From Streptomyces sp. XM4193 (lineage in GTDB: Bacteria > Actinomycetota > Actinomycetes > Streptomycetales > Streptomycetaceae), in the NCBI RefSeq assembly GCF_023072595.1, contig NZ_JALLGK010000001.1, positions 930,001 to 994,000 of the forward strand: a stretch of 64,000 nt of DNA, in the 5' to 3' direction. Of this stretch, positions 8,506-17,788 are shown one piece after another. The number at the start of each line of letters is the position of its first letter. Within the stretch, counting starts at the first letter, position 1. The translations under genes and the position numbers were made by a program. The notes below the pieces were generated by a model that searched no databases, was not told the origin of the DNA, and saw nothing but the letters and a program-made list of their open reading frames with translations.

Positions 8506-8742
8506 TCAGTCGTTCACGCAGACGTTGCCCGCGGCCGGGTTCAGGGCGCCGATCACGCTGACGGTGTTGCCGCAGACGTTGATCGGGATCTTCACCGGAA
8601 TCTGAACGACGTTGCCGGACAGGACGCCGGGGGAGTTCTTCGCGACGCCCTGGACACCGTCGTCGGCGACGGCGGTGGCCGCGCCGCCCAGGACGGTGAC
8701 GGCGGCAAAGGCGGAAGCGAGGATGGTGGCGCGTAGACGCAT
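8506..8742 (-). CDS. Short chaplin (hydrophobic amyloid coat protein)
   Basis: A 78-residue precursor. Residues 1-26 are a Sec signal peptide (RLRATILASAFAAVTVLGG, cut after AVA). The mature part of about 52 residues is one chaplin domain with the hallmark pattern GVAKNSPGVLSGN, QIPVKIPINVCGN, GALNPAAGNVCVN and its two cysteines (C57, C75). Short chaplins (ChpD-H class) are secreted, assemble into amyloid fibres at the air-water interface and let aerial hyphae and spores escape the medium. The start ATG 8742 has GAAGGAG eight bases upstream. There is no LAXTG sorting signal, so it is the secreted form that works with wall-anchored long chaplins encoded elsewhere. Confidence 0.95.
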   Translation of the reverse strand: MRLRATILASAFAAVTVLGGAATAVADDGVQGVAKNSPGVLSGNVVQIPVKIPINVCGNTVSVIGALNPAAGNVCVND

Positions 8743-8985
8743 GTGATGCGCTCCTTCGTAGAGAAGTGTCAGCGCCAACGTTTCACCGTCCGATGATCTC
8801 CAAAACGTACTTCACCCGATGGTGTGCAGTGCTGGGTCCGTGCGGCGCTCCCGCTCTTCCACGGCCCGCCGAAGTGTGTTGTGCGCGCCCGCCGGAACAG
8901 GGCGTACGCCTCCCGATGAGTTTCCGGCCGCCGGTCGGTCGGTACCGGCGAGAGAGCGGCAGACCGCACCAGGGAGGCGTCCGCG

Positions 8986-9483
8986 ATGCAGAAGATCACC
9001 ACATGCCTGTGGTTCGACGACCGGGGCGAGGAGGCGATGGAGTTCTACGTCGACGTCCTCGGCGGCGACTCCCGCATCGAGCGGGTGCAGCCCAGCCTGC
9101 CCGCCGTCCCCGGCCTGCCCGCCGACTCCGGACGGGCCGACCGGCCGCTGGTCGTGTACGGCACGCTCGCCGGCCACCGGGTCATGGCGCTCAACGGCGG
9201 TGCGCAGTCCTTCGGCTTCAACGAGGCGGTCTCGCTCTCCGCGGAGTGCGCCGACCAGGCGGAGGTTGACCGGCTCTGGACGGCGCTGACCGCGGACGGC
9301 GGCGAGGAGGGCGAGTGCGGTTGGCTCAAGGACCGGTACGGCCTGTCCTGGCAGATCGTCCCCAGCCGGCTGCCCGAGCTGCTCGCCCACCCGGACCGCG
9401 AGGTGGCGAACCGGGTGATGACGGCGATGCTCGGGATGCGCCGGCTCGATGTGCGGGCGCTGGAGGACGCCGCGAAGGGCTGA
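8986..9483 (+). CDS. VOC-fold protein of the PhnB / 3-demethylubiquinone methyltransferase-like family
   Basis: A 165-residue protein with the PhnB-type start MQKITTCLWFDDRGEEAMEFY and the end segment CGWLKDRYGLSWQIVPSRLPELL, diagnostic of this branch of the vicinal-oxygen-chelate (glyoxalase-like) superfamily. Members are mostly of unknown function; the old methyltransferase label comes from family history, not from a proven reaction. AGGGAGG lies about ten bases before the ATG. It is convergent with a second VOC protein across a 22-base-arm hairpin. Confidence 0.9.
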   Translation: MQKITTCLWFDDRGEEAMEFYVDVLGGDSRIERVQPSLPAVPGLPADSGRADRPLVVYGTLAGHRVMALNGGAQSFGFNEAVSLSAECADQAEVDRLWTALTADGGEEGECGWLKDRYGLSWQIVPSRLPELLAHPDREVANRVMTAMLGMRRLDVRALEDAAKG

Positions 9484-9533
9484 GCCGGCGGGCGCGGCGC
9501 GGGCGCGGGACCCGCACGGCCGCGCCGCGAGCC

Positions 9534-9587
9534 CGGCGTGTGCGCGCCCGGCCGGGCGCCGGGGGCCGGCCGGGTGCGGACACGCCG
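9534..9587. terminator. Long bidirectional hairpin between two VOC genes
   Basis: Arms of 22 bases, CGGCGTGTGCGCGCCCGGCCGG at 9534-9555 and its near complement at 9566-9587 (two mismatches), lie between convergent genes. Confidence 0.8.
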
Positions 9588-9606
9588 AACCGGCCAGGGC
9601 CGGTGG

Positions 9607-10041
9607 CTACTTGGCGTCGAAGTCCGGCAGGGTGAGGGAACCGTCCTCGGCGAGCGGGAAGCCCTCGTTGTGCGCCACCTCCCACAGATGCCCCTCCGGG
9701 TCGGCGAAGACTCCGGCGTAGCCGCCGTAGAAGGTGGTTGCCGCGGGGCGGGTGATCCGGCCGCCCGCCGCGGCGGCGGCCTCCAACAGCTCGTCCACCT
9801 CGGCGGCCGAGCGCACGTTGTGTGCCAGCGCGATGCCGCCGAAGGCGACCGGGCCCGGGTCCTGCACACCGCAGTCCGCCGCCAGCTTCGCCCTGCTCCA
9901 CAGCACCATCGCCTGACCGCCGGCCTGGAAGAAGACCGTCTCCTCAGCCTCCTGGCCGCGCCAACCCAGCGCTGTGTAGAAGGACTTGGCCGCTTCGAGG
10001 TCGGTGACTCCCAGCGTCACCAGGCTGATTCGCTGCTCCAT
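9607..10041 (-). CDS. VOC family (glyoxalase-like) protein
   Basis: A 144-residue single-module glyoxalase-fold protein. It begins RISLVTLGVTDLEAAKSFY and has the typical second half FYGGYAGVFADPEGHLWEVAHN, where the glutamate before VAHN is the usual metal ligand of the fold. Related proteins act as lyases, bleomycin-type drug binders or dioxygenases; nothing visible narrows the choice. The mRNA looks leaderless, with TAGCGT six bases before the ATG. Confidence 0.9.
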   Translation of the reverse strand: MEQRISLVTLGVTDLEAAKSFYTALGWRGQEAEETVFFQAGGQAMVLWSRAKLAADCGVQDPGPVAFGGIALAHNVRSAAEVDELLEAAAAAGGRITRPAATTFYGGYAGVFADPEGHLWEVAHNEGFPLAEDGSLTLPDFDAK

Positions 10042-10047
10042 TCCGCA

Positions 10048-10053
10048 ACGCTA
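10048..10053 (-). promoter_or_regulatory. -10 hexamer TAGCGT, leaderless start for the VOC gene
   Basis: On the minus strand TAGCGT is followed by six bases and the ATG at 10041; no ribosome binding site is present. Confidence 0.55.
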
Positions 10054-10102
10054 ACCGGCCCGCGGCCTCCCGCGGCGCCGCCCGGCGCACCGAGGGGCGC
10101 GG

Positions 10103-10717
10103 TCAGCGGGTTTCCGCCACCGCGGAGCGCAGCAGCGCGGCGACCGTACGGACGTCCTCGACGTGCAGATGTACGACGTCGGTCGACGCCTTCCTCCCCA
10201 ACGGCCTCGTGTAGACCACCGGTTCGGTCAGCTCGACGGTGAGTGTCGTCTGCCCGGCCACGCCCACCACGACCGAACCGTCGTTGATCGCCTTCCCCAT
10301 GCCGCCGCCCTCTCGGCGCTGCGCGGTGACGGCGGCGATGCTGCCGGCCGGGATCCGGATGTCGACCAGCGCTCCGTAGCGGACCCGCAACGAGCCGTCG
10401 GCCTCCAGCACATGGGGGCGCACGACGCACGAGGCGTGCAGCCCGACGGCGAAGAAGATGCTCCAGATGCCGAGCACCAGCAGTATCAGGTGCACGACCG
10501 GCCACGGGATCACCAGGGCGAGCACGACGGTCTCGATCACCGAAACGAAGATCATCGTGTACATCAGGAACGCCTGCTCGGCGGCGTAGGGCAGGGCGGT
10601 CGCGCCGGTGCCGACGGCGTGCGGCCCGCGGCGGGCGATCCACCGCACCGTGCTGGTGTAGAGCAGGACCTCGTGCACCAGGAGTCGGCGCAGGGCGGTC
10701 AGTGTGCGGACGATCAT
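10103..10717 (-). CDS. Membrane protein coupled to a MerR regulator
   Basis: A 204-residue protein. Hydrophobic stretches lie at about residues 38-60 (LPYAAEQAFLMYTMIFVSVIE) and 65-90 (VIPWPVVHLILLVLGIWSIFF). A soluble C-terminal half follows, containing GSLRVRYGALVDIRIPAGSI, which looks like a bacterial PH-type domain. No specific family function is known to me. Its ATG overlaps the TGA of the MerR gene (ATGA at 10714-10717), so the two are translated together and share the MerR promoter. It is probably the regulated target of that regulator. Confidence 0.75.
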   Translation of the reverse strand: MIVRTLTALRRLLVHEVLLYTSTVRWIARRGPHAVGTGATALPYAAEQAFLMYTMIFVSVIETVVLALVIPWPVVHLILLVLGIWSIFFAVGLHASCVVRPHVLEADGSLRVRYGALVDIRIPAGSIAAVTAQRREGGGMGKAINDGSVVVGVAGQTTLTVELTEPVVYTRPLGRKASTDVVHLHVEDVRTVAALLRSAVAETR

Positions 10718-11514
10718 CGCGCACGCTCCCGCAGCAGCTCGATCGCCCGGCGCACTGCCTCGGCCTGTGCGGGTGTCTGGTCCGCGAAGAAGGCCCTGGT
10801 GAATCCGTTCTCGGACTCCAGGTCGAGCGGCGCGCGGGTGAGCTCTTCGGCCAGCCGGTCGGCGACCTCCGGCGGCAGCACGTCCACGATCGCCCGTGCG
10901 ACCTCGGGGACGCGCGGATCGTCGGGCGCGGCATCGGCCAACTCGTCCATCCGCGCGTACAGTTCGTACGCCCTTCGGACCGCGTCGGGGTCGGAGCGCA
11001 GCGCCTCGGTCATCGGCGTCAGCCAGCCGCGGGCCGCCCCGGAGGGCGAACCGTCCAGCAGCACGAGCAGTTCGCGCTCCCGTCTGGCCGTCTCCGGTTC
11101 CCCGCCGGGCAGTTCGCCCGCGGTGCGGGTCATCTCGGCGAGCACGGCCGCCAGTTCGGGGCTGACGGGGCCCTCGGCCGGCAGCCGGTCGGCGGCCAGC
11201 TCCTGCAGCGCGGCGAGCTGGCTGCGGCGGGAGCGGAGCTGCTCCTCCTGGAGGGCCAGGCTCGCGTCCAGCTCGGCGAGCACCTCCTGGAGGTCGCGGC
11301 CCGCGTCGTCGGCCAGCACGTCGGCCGCTTCGTCGAGGCTGAGTCCCAGCTCGGTCAGGCGCCGCACCCGGACGAGCAGTACGGCGTCCCGCAGTCCGTA
11401 GACGCGGTAGCCGTTGGAGCGGCGGTCGGGCTCGGGCAGCAGCCCGATCCGGTGGTAGTGGCGCACGGTCCTGGTGCTGACGCCGGCCAGTGCGGCGAGC
11501 TCTCCGATTCGCAT
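10714..11514 (-). CDS. MerR family transcriptional regulator
   Basis: A 266-residue protein. The N-terminal MerR winged helix reads MRIGELAALAGVSTRTVRHYHRIGLLPEP followed by NGYRVY; the dimerisation coiled coil (QEEQLRSRRSQLAALQEL) follows. The remaining 160 residues form an all-helical region of unknown ligand specificity, with a DELADAAPDDPRVPEVA segment as in TipAL/MerR relatives of actinomycetes. Its own promoter has the stretched spacer and central palindrome typical of MerR autoregulation. The downstream membrane protein gene overlaps by four bases. Confidence 0.9.
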   Translation of the reverse strand: MRIGELAALAGVSTRTVRHYHRIGLLPEPDRRSNGYRVYGLRDAVLLVRVRRLTELGLSLDEAADVLADDAGRDLQEVLAELDASLALQEEQLRSRRSQLAALQELAADRLPAEGPVSPELAAVLAEMTRTAGELPGGEPETARRERELLVLLDGSPSGAARGWLTPMTEALRSDPDAVRRAYELYARMDELADAAPDDPRVPEVARAIVDVLPPEVADRLAEELTRAPLDLESENGFTRAFFADQTPAQAEAVRRAIELLRERAR

Positions 11515-11520
11515 GCGCCC

Positions 11521-11551
11521 AGTACAGACCTTGACGTCGCGACAAGGTCAA
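11521..11551 (-). promoter_or_regulatory. MerR-type promoter/operator with 19-base spacer
   Basis: On the minus strand -35 TTGACC and -10 TGTACT are 19 bases apart, and the spacer is part of the inverted repeat GACCTTG-N9-CAAGGTC (11527-11549). MerR proteins activate by untwisting exactly such over-long spacers. The -10 ends six bases before the ATG at 11514, so the mRNA is probably leaderless. Confidence 0.8.
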
Positions 11552-11633
11552 GGCCGATCGGCGCGGCGGCGAGGAGCGTGTGGCGCTGCGGGCGAGTGGG
11601 GGCACGGACGGGGGCGGGGCCGGTGCCGCGGAC

Positions 11634-11673
11634 AGCTGTGTGGCCGGGCGGAGGACCGCCCGGCCACACAGCT
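11634..11673 (-). terminator. Strong hairpin terminator after the AA10 gene
   Basis: Perfect 18-base arms (AGCTGTGTGGCCGGGCGG and its complement) enclose an AGGA tetraloop, just past the AA10 stop codon. Confidence 0.85.
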
Positions 11674-11688
11674 CGCGCCCGAGGTGGA

Positions 11689-12204
11689 TCAGCCGATGTT
11701 GACGTCTATGCAGGCATAGAAGGCCATCGGGGTGTCGGCGATGTTCCAGACGGCGAGCACCTTCTGGTTGCCGCTCTTGCCGCCGAAGTCGACCGTGTGG
11801 TTCACGGTCTCGCCGGGCTGGGCGCCACCGTCGTCGAACTCGGCGACCTTGTCGCCGCCGACGAAGTACTGCCAGGTGCTGGTGGCGTGCCGGGCGGTGA
11901 TCTTCCAGGTGAAGTCCTGCGTGGAGCTGACCTGGTTGACCTTCCAGCCCCGGCCGTCGTCGTCCAGCTCGGAGAAGCGTCCGTTGCCGCCGCTGCAGCT
12001 GGTCAGACCCTTGGGCCCCTCGACGCTCTGCGGCTCGTACTTGATGTCACCGCACTCCACGACGCCGGCGGCGCACTGAGCCTGACGGCTCTGCGGAGAG
12101 TCGACGTAGCCGTGGGCCGACGCCGAGCTGGCGGGAAGAGAGACCGCGATCAGCGGGGCGACGCCCGCGCCGATGAGTGCGGCGACTTTGCGTTTCCGGT
12201 TCAT
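11689..12204 (-). CDS. Secreted AA10 lytic polysaccharide monooxygenase (chitin-binding protein)
   Basis: A 171-residue precursor. A Sec signal peptide with a basic start (MNRKRK) ends at SASA, leaving His31 as the first mature residue (HGYVDSPQSRQAQC). That N-terminal histidine and His106 (TARHATSTW) form the copper-binding histidine brace of AA10 enzymes; the late AFYACIDVNIG strand supplies the axial aromatic. AA10 proteins cut crystalline chitin (some cellulose) oxidatively outside the cell. It has the catalytic domain only, with no carbohydrate-binding module. AAGGAGACAGA precedes the ATG. A dre site 107 bases upstream puts it in the DasR chitin regulon, supporting chitin as substrate. 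Confidence 0.93.
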   Translation of the reverse strand: MNRKRKVAALIGAGVAPLIAVSLPASSASAHGYVDSPQSRQAQCAAGVVECGDIKYEPQSVEGPKGLTSCSGGNGRFSELDDDGRGWKVNQVSSTQDFTWKITARHATSTWQYFVGGDKVAEFDDGGAQPGETVNHTVDFGGKSGNQKVLAVWNIADTPMAFYACIDVNIG

Positions 12205-12310
12205 TCTGTCTCCTTGTGAGGAGGAGCGTTGTGCCGCGAGCCAGGGTGGGGGAAGCTCGCTTCCTGTACGCGGCCAGGGGGGTACACGGGTCGGGCGCCT
12301 CGAACCCGTT

Positions 12311-12326
12311 ATTGGTCTAGACTTTA
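12311..12326. promoter_or_regulatory. dre site (DasR operator) upstream of the AA10 gene
   Basis: ATTGGTCTAGACTTTA keeps the TGGTCTAGAC core of the DasR consensus intact and lies upstream of the minus-strand AA10 start at 12204. The flanks match less well than the core. Confidence 0.75.
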
Positions 12327-12425
12327 AGGCTTGGCGGCGTACCGTCAAGGGCTCGGACGCAATCCGCCCCGGGAATCCGAGAGTTGGCCCGCTCCACGAC
12401 CCCCTCCGGCACGGTTCCTCCGGCC

Positions 12426-13001
12426 TCAGTCGCGGTCCAGTGCGCGCACCGCTTCCAGCACCTCTGCCAGCCACTCCACCCAGAACGTCTCCATCCGCAC
12501 GCCCCCGTGCAGCAGCACCTCGTGCAGTCTGGTCTGCTCGCTGCCACCGCCCCGCTCACCGCGCGGAAAATCCCGCTCGCCGCCGCGCGGGAAGTCCCGC
12601 TCGGCCATCGCACGGTAGGACGCCAACTGCTCGCGGTGCACGGCGAGATGGCGCTCCAGCTCCGCCTCCAGGCCGGCCGTTCCGACGACCGCCGCCGCCC
12701 GGATGCGCACCGCCAACGCGTCCCGCAGCGGCTTGGGTTCGTCGCTGGACGCCGTCCAGCGGGTCAACTCCCCGCGTCCGGCGGCCAGTACCTCGTACTC
12801 CTTGCGCCGGCCGCGTGCCCGCTCGGTGCTCGGCAGCGCCCGGATCAGTCCGGCCTGCTCCAGCTTTCCCAGCTCGCGGTAGATCTGCTGATGCGTCGCC
12901 GACCAGAAGAACCCGATCGACTTGTCGAACCGGCGCGTCAGCTCCAGCCCGGAGGACGGCTTCTCCAGGAGCGCGGTCAGGATGGCGTGCGGCAGTGACA
13001 T
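12426..13001 (-). CDS. PadR family transcriptional regulator
   Basis: A 191-residue protein with the PadR winged helix in residues 1-85. It starts SLPHAILTALLEKPSSGLELTRRFD and includes the ATHQQIYRELGKLEQAGLI recognition region and the GRRKEYEVL wing. A Vir-type C-terminal helical domain follows, ending WLAEVLEAVRALDRD. The middle carries a duplicated RDFPRGGERDFPRGERGG stretch, unusual for the family and probably a slippage insertion in a loop. PadR proteins are mostly ligand-responsive repressors of neighbouring transport or detoxification genes. The upstream flavoprotein gene at 13212 is a possible target. TAGGAT lies six bases before the ATG. Confidence 0.9.
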   Translation of the reverse strand: MSLPHAILTALLEKPSSGLELTRRFDKSIGFFWSATHQQIYRELGKLEQAGLIRALPSTERARGRRKEYEVLAAGRGELTRWTASSDEPKPLRDALAVRIRAAAVVGTAGLEAELERHLAVHREQLASYRAMAERDFPRGGERDFPRGERGGGSEQTRLHEVLLHGGVRMETFWVEWLAEVLEAVRALDRD

Positions 13002-13007
13002 GAACCG

Positions 13008-13013
13008 ATCCTA
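13008..13013 (-). promoter_or_regulatory. -10 hexamer TAGGAT, leaderless start for the PadR gene
   Basis: On the minus strand TAGGAT is followed by six bases and the ATG at 13001, without a ribosome binding site. Confidence 0.6.
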
Positions 13014-13211
13014 GAGAGCGGCCGCGTCGCCGCCCGGGCTGCGGCCCGCCGTACGGGCTCCCCGGGACGCCGCGCGGACGCCAGTCGGCCTCCGCACCCG
13101 AAACGCCCGTACGTGCGCGGGGCCCCTGCGCCCGTCGCGCGCGCACGGGACGCGGCGCGCGACGCGGCGGAGCGGGCGCTTCGGGGTGCGGAGCCGGTGG
13201 GCGGGCCGGGA

Positions 13212-15604
<2,393 letters not shown>

Positions 15605-15922
15605 ATGGGGCCACTCACCACGCTCACCTTCGAGCGCCGTCTCGACGGTCTGCGCTACCGCTTCACCCGGAACGGCGAGCACCACGGTCGACCCGCCCAT
15701 CTGCGCACCGACGGGCAGGTGCTGTGCGTGTGGTCGCCCGCCGACGGCTGGCACTGCGCGCTGCCGGACGGCACGGTCGTCGCGAAGCCGCTGGAGACCA
15801 CCGGCGACGAGGCGCAGCCGCCGGCCACCGTGTGGCGCAGCTTCAAGAACGGCAAGTCCTATCTGTACGACGTACTGCGCGGCGATCCCTCGGAGCGGTC
15901 CGAGGAGGCGGGGGAGGGATGA
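15605..15922 (+). CDS. Conserved-type hypothetical protein, 105 residues
   Basis: A small soluble protein (MGPLTTLTFERRLDGLRYRF onward) rich in aromatic residues, with WSPADGWHCALPDG and WRSFKNGKSYLYDVL segments that suggest a compact beta fold. I do not recognise a family. It is translationally coupled to the next gene (ATGA overlap at 15919-15922), so the pair is likely functionally linked. TACGCT lies nine bases before the ATG and GGAGG directly abuts it, so initiation may be near-leaderless. Confidence 0.7.
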   Translation: MGPLTTLTFERRLDGLRYRFTRNGEHHGRPAHLRTDGQVLCVWSPADGWHCALPDGTVVAKPLETTGDEAQPPATVWRSFKNGKSYLYDVLRGDPSERSEEAGEG

Positions 15923-16194
15923 GGCTCAGCACGTACACCGGCACCGATCCGCAGGGGCGCACCCACGAGGTGCACATCCGCGAGGGGCGTCTCTTCACCC
16001 GCGTCCTGGTGTGCGACAGCTGCGGGCTCCGCACGGATGCCACGTTCTCCGCCCGGACGAGGGCCGAGGACCATCTGCGTACACACGAGGTGGAGAACTC
16101 CGAGCGGGTGGTGCATCTCGCCCGGATCGCGCTCGCGGTCGTCATCGCGGTCGTGCTGATCTTCTACATCGTCGCGGCCGCCTCCAACCAGTGA
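15919..16194 (+). CDS. Small membrane-anchored protein with a CxxC/HxxxH finger
   Basis: A 91-residue protein. Residues 32-55 read CDSCGLRTDATFSARTRAEDHLRTH: two cysteines, then two histidines spaced as in a C2H2-type zinc finger. The C-terminus (residues 66-88, IALAVVIAVVLIFYIVAA) is a single membrane helix with a short polar tail, so the finger faces the cytoplasm. Its ATG overlaps the stop of the preceding gene. Function unknown; zinc binding is inferred from residue spacing. Confidence 0.75.
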   Translation: MRLSTYTGTDPQGRTHEVHIREGRLFTRVLVCDSCGLRTDATFSARTRAEDHLRTHEVENSERVVHLARIALAVVIAVVLIFYIVAAASNQ

Positions 16195-16328
16195 GCCGAC
16201 GGGGGCCGTTGGGCCCGGGAGCGCGGTGGCGGCGCCCGGAGGTGCGGCCCGAGTCGGACGGCGGCGGCAGTGGCCGGACGGCGGAGGTGGCCGGTCGCGG
16301 CGCTCTGGGAACGGCCGGCCGGCGCACG

Positions 16329-16334
16329 TACGCT
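16329..16334 (+). promoter_or_regulatory. -10 hexamer TACGCT, leaderless start for the LOG-family gene
   Basis: TACGCT is followed by six bases and the ATG at 16341, with no ribosome binding site. Confidence 0.6.
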
Positions 16335-16340
16335 GCGTCC

Positions 16341-16880
16341 ATGCGTATCTGCGTCTTTCTCTCCGCCGCCGAACTCGACGAGCGTTACACGCGCCCCGCG
16401 CGGGAGTTCGCGGAACTGCTGGGCAGGGGTGGGCACACCCTGGTCTGGGGCGGCTCCGACGTCGGGCTGATGAAGGTCGTCGCGGACGGGGTGCACGAGT
16501 CGGGCGGCCGGCTGTGCGGGGTGTCCGTGGCCTTCCTGGCGGACCGGTCCCGTCCGGACGTCGACGACATGGTGATCGCCGCCGATCTCGCCGAGCGCAA
16601 ACGGCTGTTGCTCGAAAAGGCCGACGCCGTCGTCGTCATGGTCGGCGGCACCGGCACTCTCGACGAGGCGACCGAGATCCTGGAGCTGAAGAAGCACGGC
16701 CACACCGAGATGCCGGTCGTCCTGCTGAACACCGAGGGCTTCTACGACGGCCTCAAGCAGCAGTTCCAGCGGATGGAGGACGAGGGCTTCCTCCCGCGTC
16801 CGCTCACCGAGTTGGTCTTCTTCGCCGAGGAGCCCCTCGGGGCGATGGCGCATCTGGAGGAGAGCCAGGGTCTGGAGTGA
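16341..16880 (+). CDS. LOG-family nucleotide 5'-monophosphate nucleosidase (TIGR00730-like)
   Basis: A 179-residue Rossmann-fold protein. Family landmarks are the start RICVFLSAAELDERY, VWGGSDVGLMKVVADG, AERKRLLLEKADAVVVMVGGTGTLDEATE, and ELKKHGHTEMPVVLLNTEGFYD. Canonical LOG enzymes have PGGxGTxxE; here it is VGGTGTLDE, a proline-to-valine change that keeps the catalytic glutamate. LOG proteins release ribose-5-phosphate from cytokinin-type or plain nucleotides (AMP). The bacterial role is often nucleotide salvage. Confidence 0.88.
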   Translation: MRICVFLSAAELDERYTRPAREFAELLGRGGHTLVWGGSDVGLMKVVADGVHESGGRLCGVSVAFLADRSRPDVDDMVIAADLAERKRLLLEKADAVVVMVGGTGTLDEATEILELKKHGHTEMPVVLLNTEGFYDGLKQQFQRMEDEGFLPRPLTELVFFAEEPLGAMAHLEESQGLE

Positions 16881-16931
16881 TCCACGCCCGCCGTGGCTGA
16901 ACACACCGCGCTCCGGGCGGAGTTCACTCGC

Positions 16932-16980
<49 letters not shown>

Positions 16981-16990
16981 CGGGGCGGGT

Positions 16991-17043
16991 GGCCCGGCGG
17001 CCGGGCAGGCGTCTGTGCGTGAGCCTGCCCGGCCGCCGGGGCC
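16991..17043. terminator. Bidirectional hairpin between LOG and VOC genes
   Basis: The 20-base arm GGCCCGGCGGCCGGGCAGGC pairs with 17023-17043 (one bulged G), between convergent genes. Confidence 0.8.
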
Positions 17044-17059
17044 CGGCCTCCGGGGCCGG

Positions 17060-17593
17060 TCAGGGGCGTCGGTAGGGGCGCGTCATGATCTCCATGTTGT
17101 GCCCGTCCGGGTCGTCGAAGTAGGCACCGCGTCCGCCGAACAGGTCGTTGGTGCGGCCCGGTTGGGTGTGGTGCGGGTCCGCCCAGTACGTCACGCCGAG
17201 CGCCCCGAGCCGGTCGATCATCGCGTCGAAGCGCTGCTCCGGAACGAGGAACGCGTAGTGCTGGGGCTGGATGTCCTCGGTGCGCGTCTCGTGGAAGTCC
17301 AGGGTGACGCCGTTGCCGAGGTCGACCGGCAGGAACGGGCCGAACGGGGCGCCGACCTCCAGCTCCAGGACCGCCGCCAGGAACTCGGCGGACAGCTGTC
17401 GGTCGGACGCGTGGACGACGGTGTGGTCGAGCCGTACGGAGTCGACGCCTGCCGGCCGGGCCGCCTCGGGCCGCGGTGCGGCGACGGGACGTGGCGTGGC
17501 GGTGGGCCGCGGTGTGCTCCGGGGGCGGGGTGCGTTCTGCGGGTCGGGTGTGGCGGGTGGCTGCTGCTGCGGGTGGGGTGGGTTCTGGTTCAA
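17060..17593 (-). CDS. VOC family (glyoxalase-like) protein with a proline-rich N-terminal tail
   Basis: About 177 residues from TTG 17593, which has GGAGGAG nine bases upstream; no ATG in frame gives a plausible start. Residues 1-45 are a Gln/Pro/Arg-rich disordered tail (PRSTPRPTATPRP), followed by a glyoxalase-fold module (SVRLDHTVVHASDRQLSAEFLA to DDPDGHNMEIMTRP). The metal-ligand-like glutamate in HNMEIMT is present. The tail is odd for the family and may not be translated in full if initiation is downstream. Substrate unknown. Confidence 0.8.
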   Translation of the reverse strand: MNQNPPHPQQQPPATPDPQNAPRPRSTPRPTATPRPVAAPRPEAARPAGVDSVRLDHTVVHASDRQLSAEFLAAVLELEVGAPFGPFLPVDLGNGVTLDFHETRTEDIQPQHYAFLVPEQRFDAMIDRLGALGVTYWADPHHTQPGRTNDLFGGRGAYFDDPDGHNMEIMTRPYRRP

Positions 17594-17788
17594 CTGCGGT
17601 TCTCCTCCGTGTCGTCGGTCAGCGGGTGAAGCGGTGCCGAGAGTGCGCGGAGGAGGTGGCGGGCCGCGGGCCCGCCGGGGGATCACCCGGGAGCCGGGCG
17701 CCCGTCTCGTGTGTGGCCCATGGCCGACCCGGTCGTCACGGCGCCAGCTTAGCGAGTCGACGGGCGGCCGGCTCGGCCGTCGGCGTGG

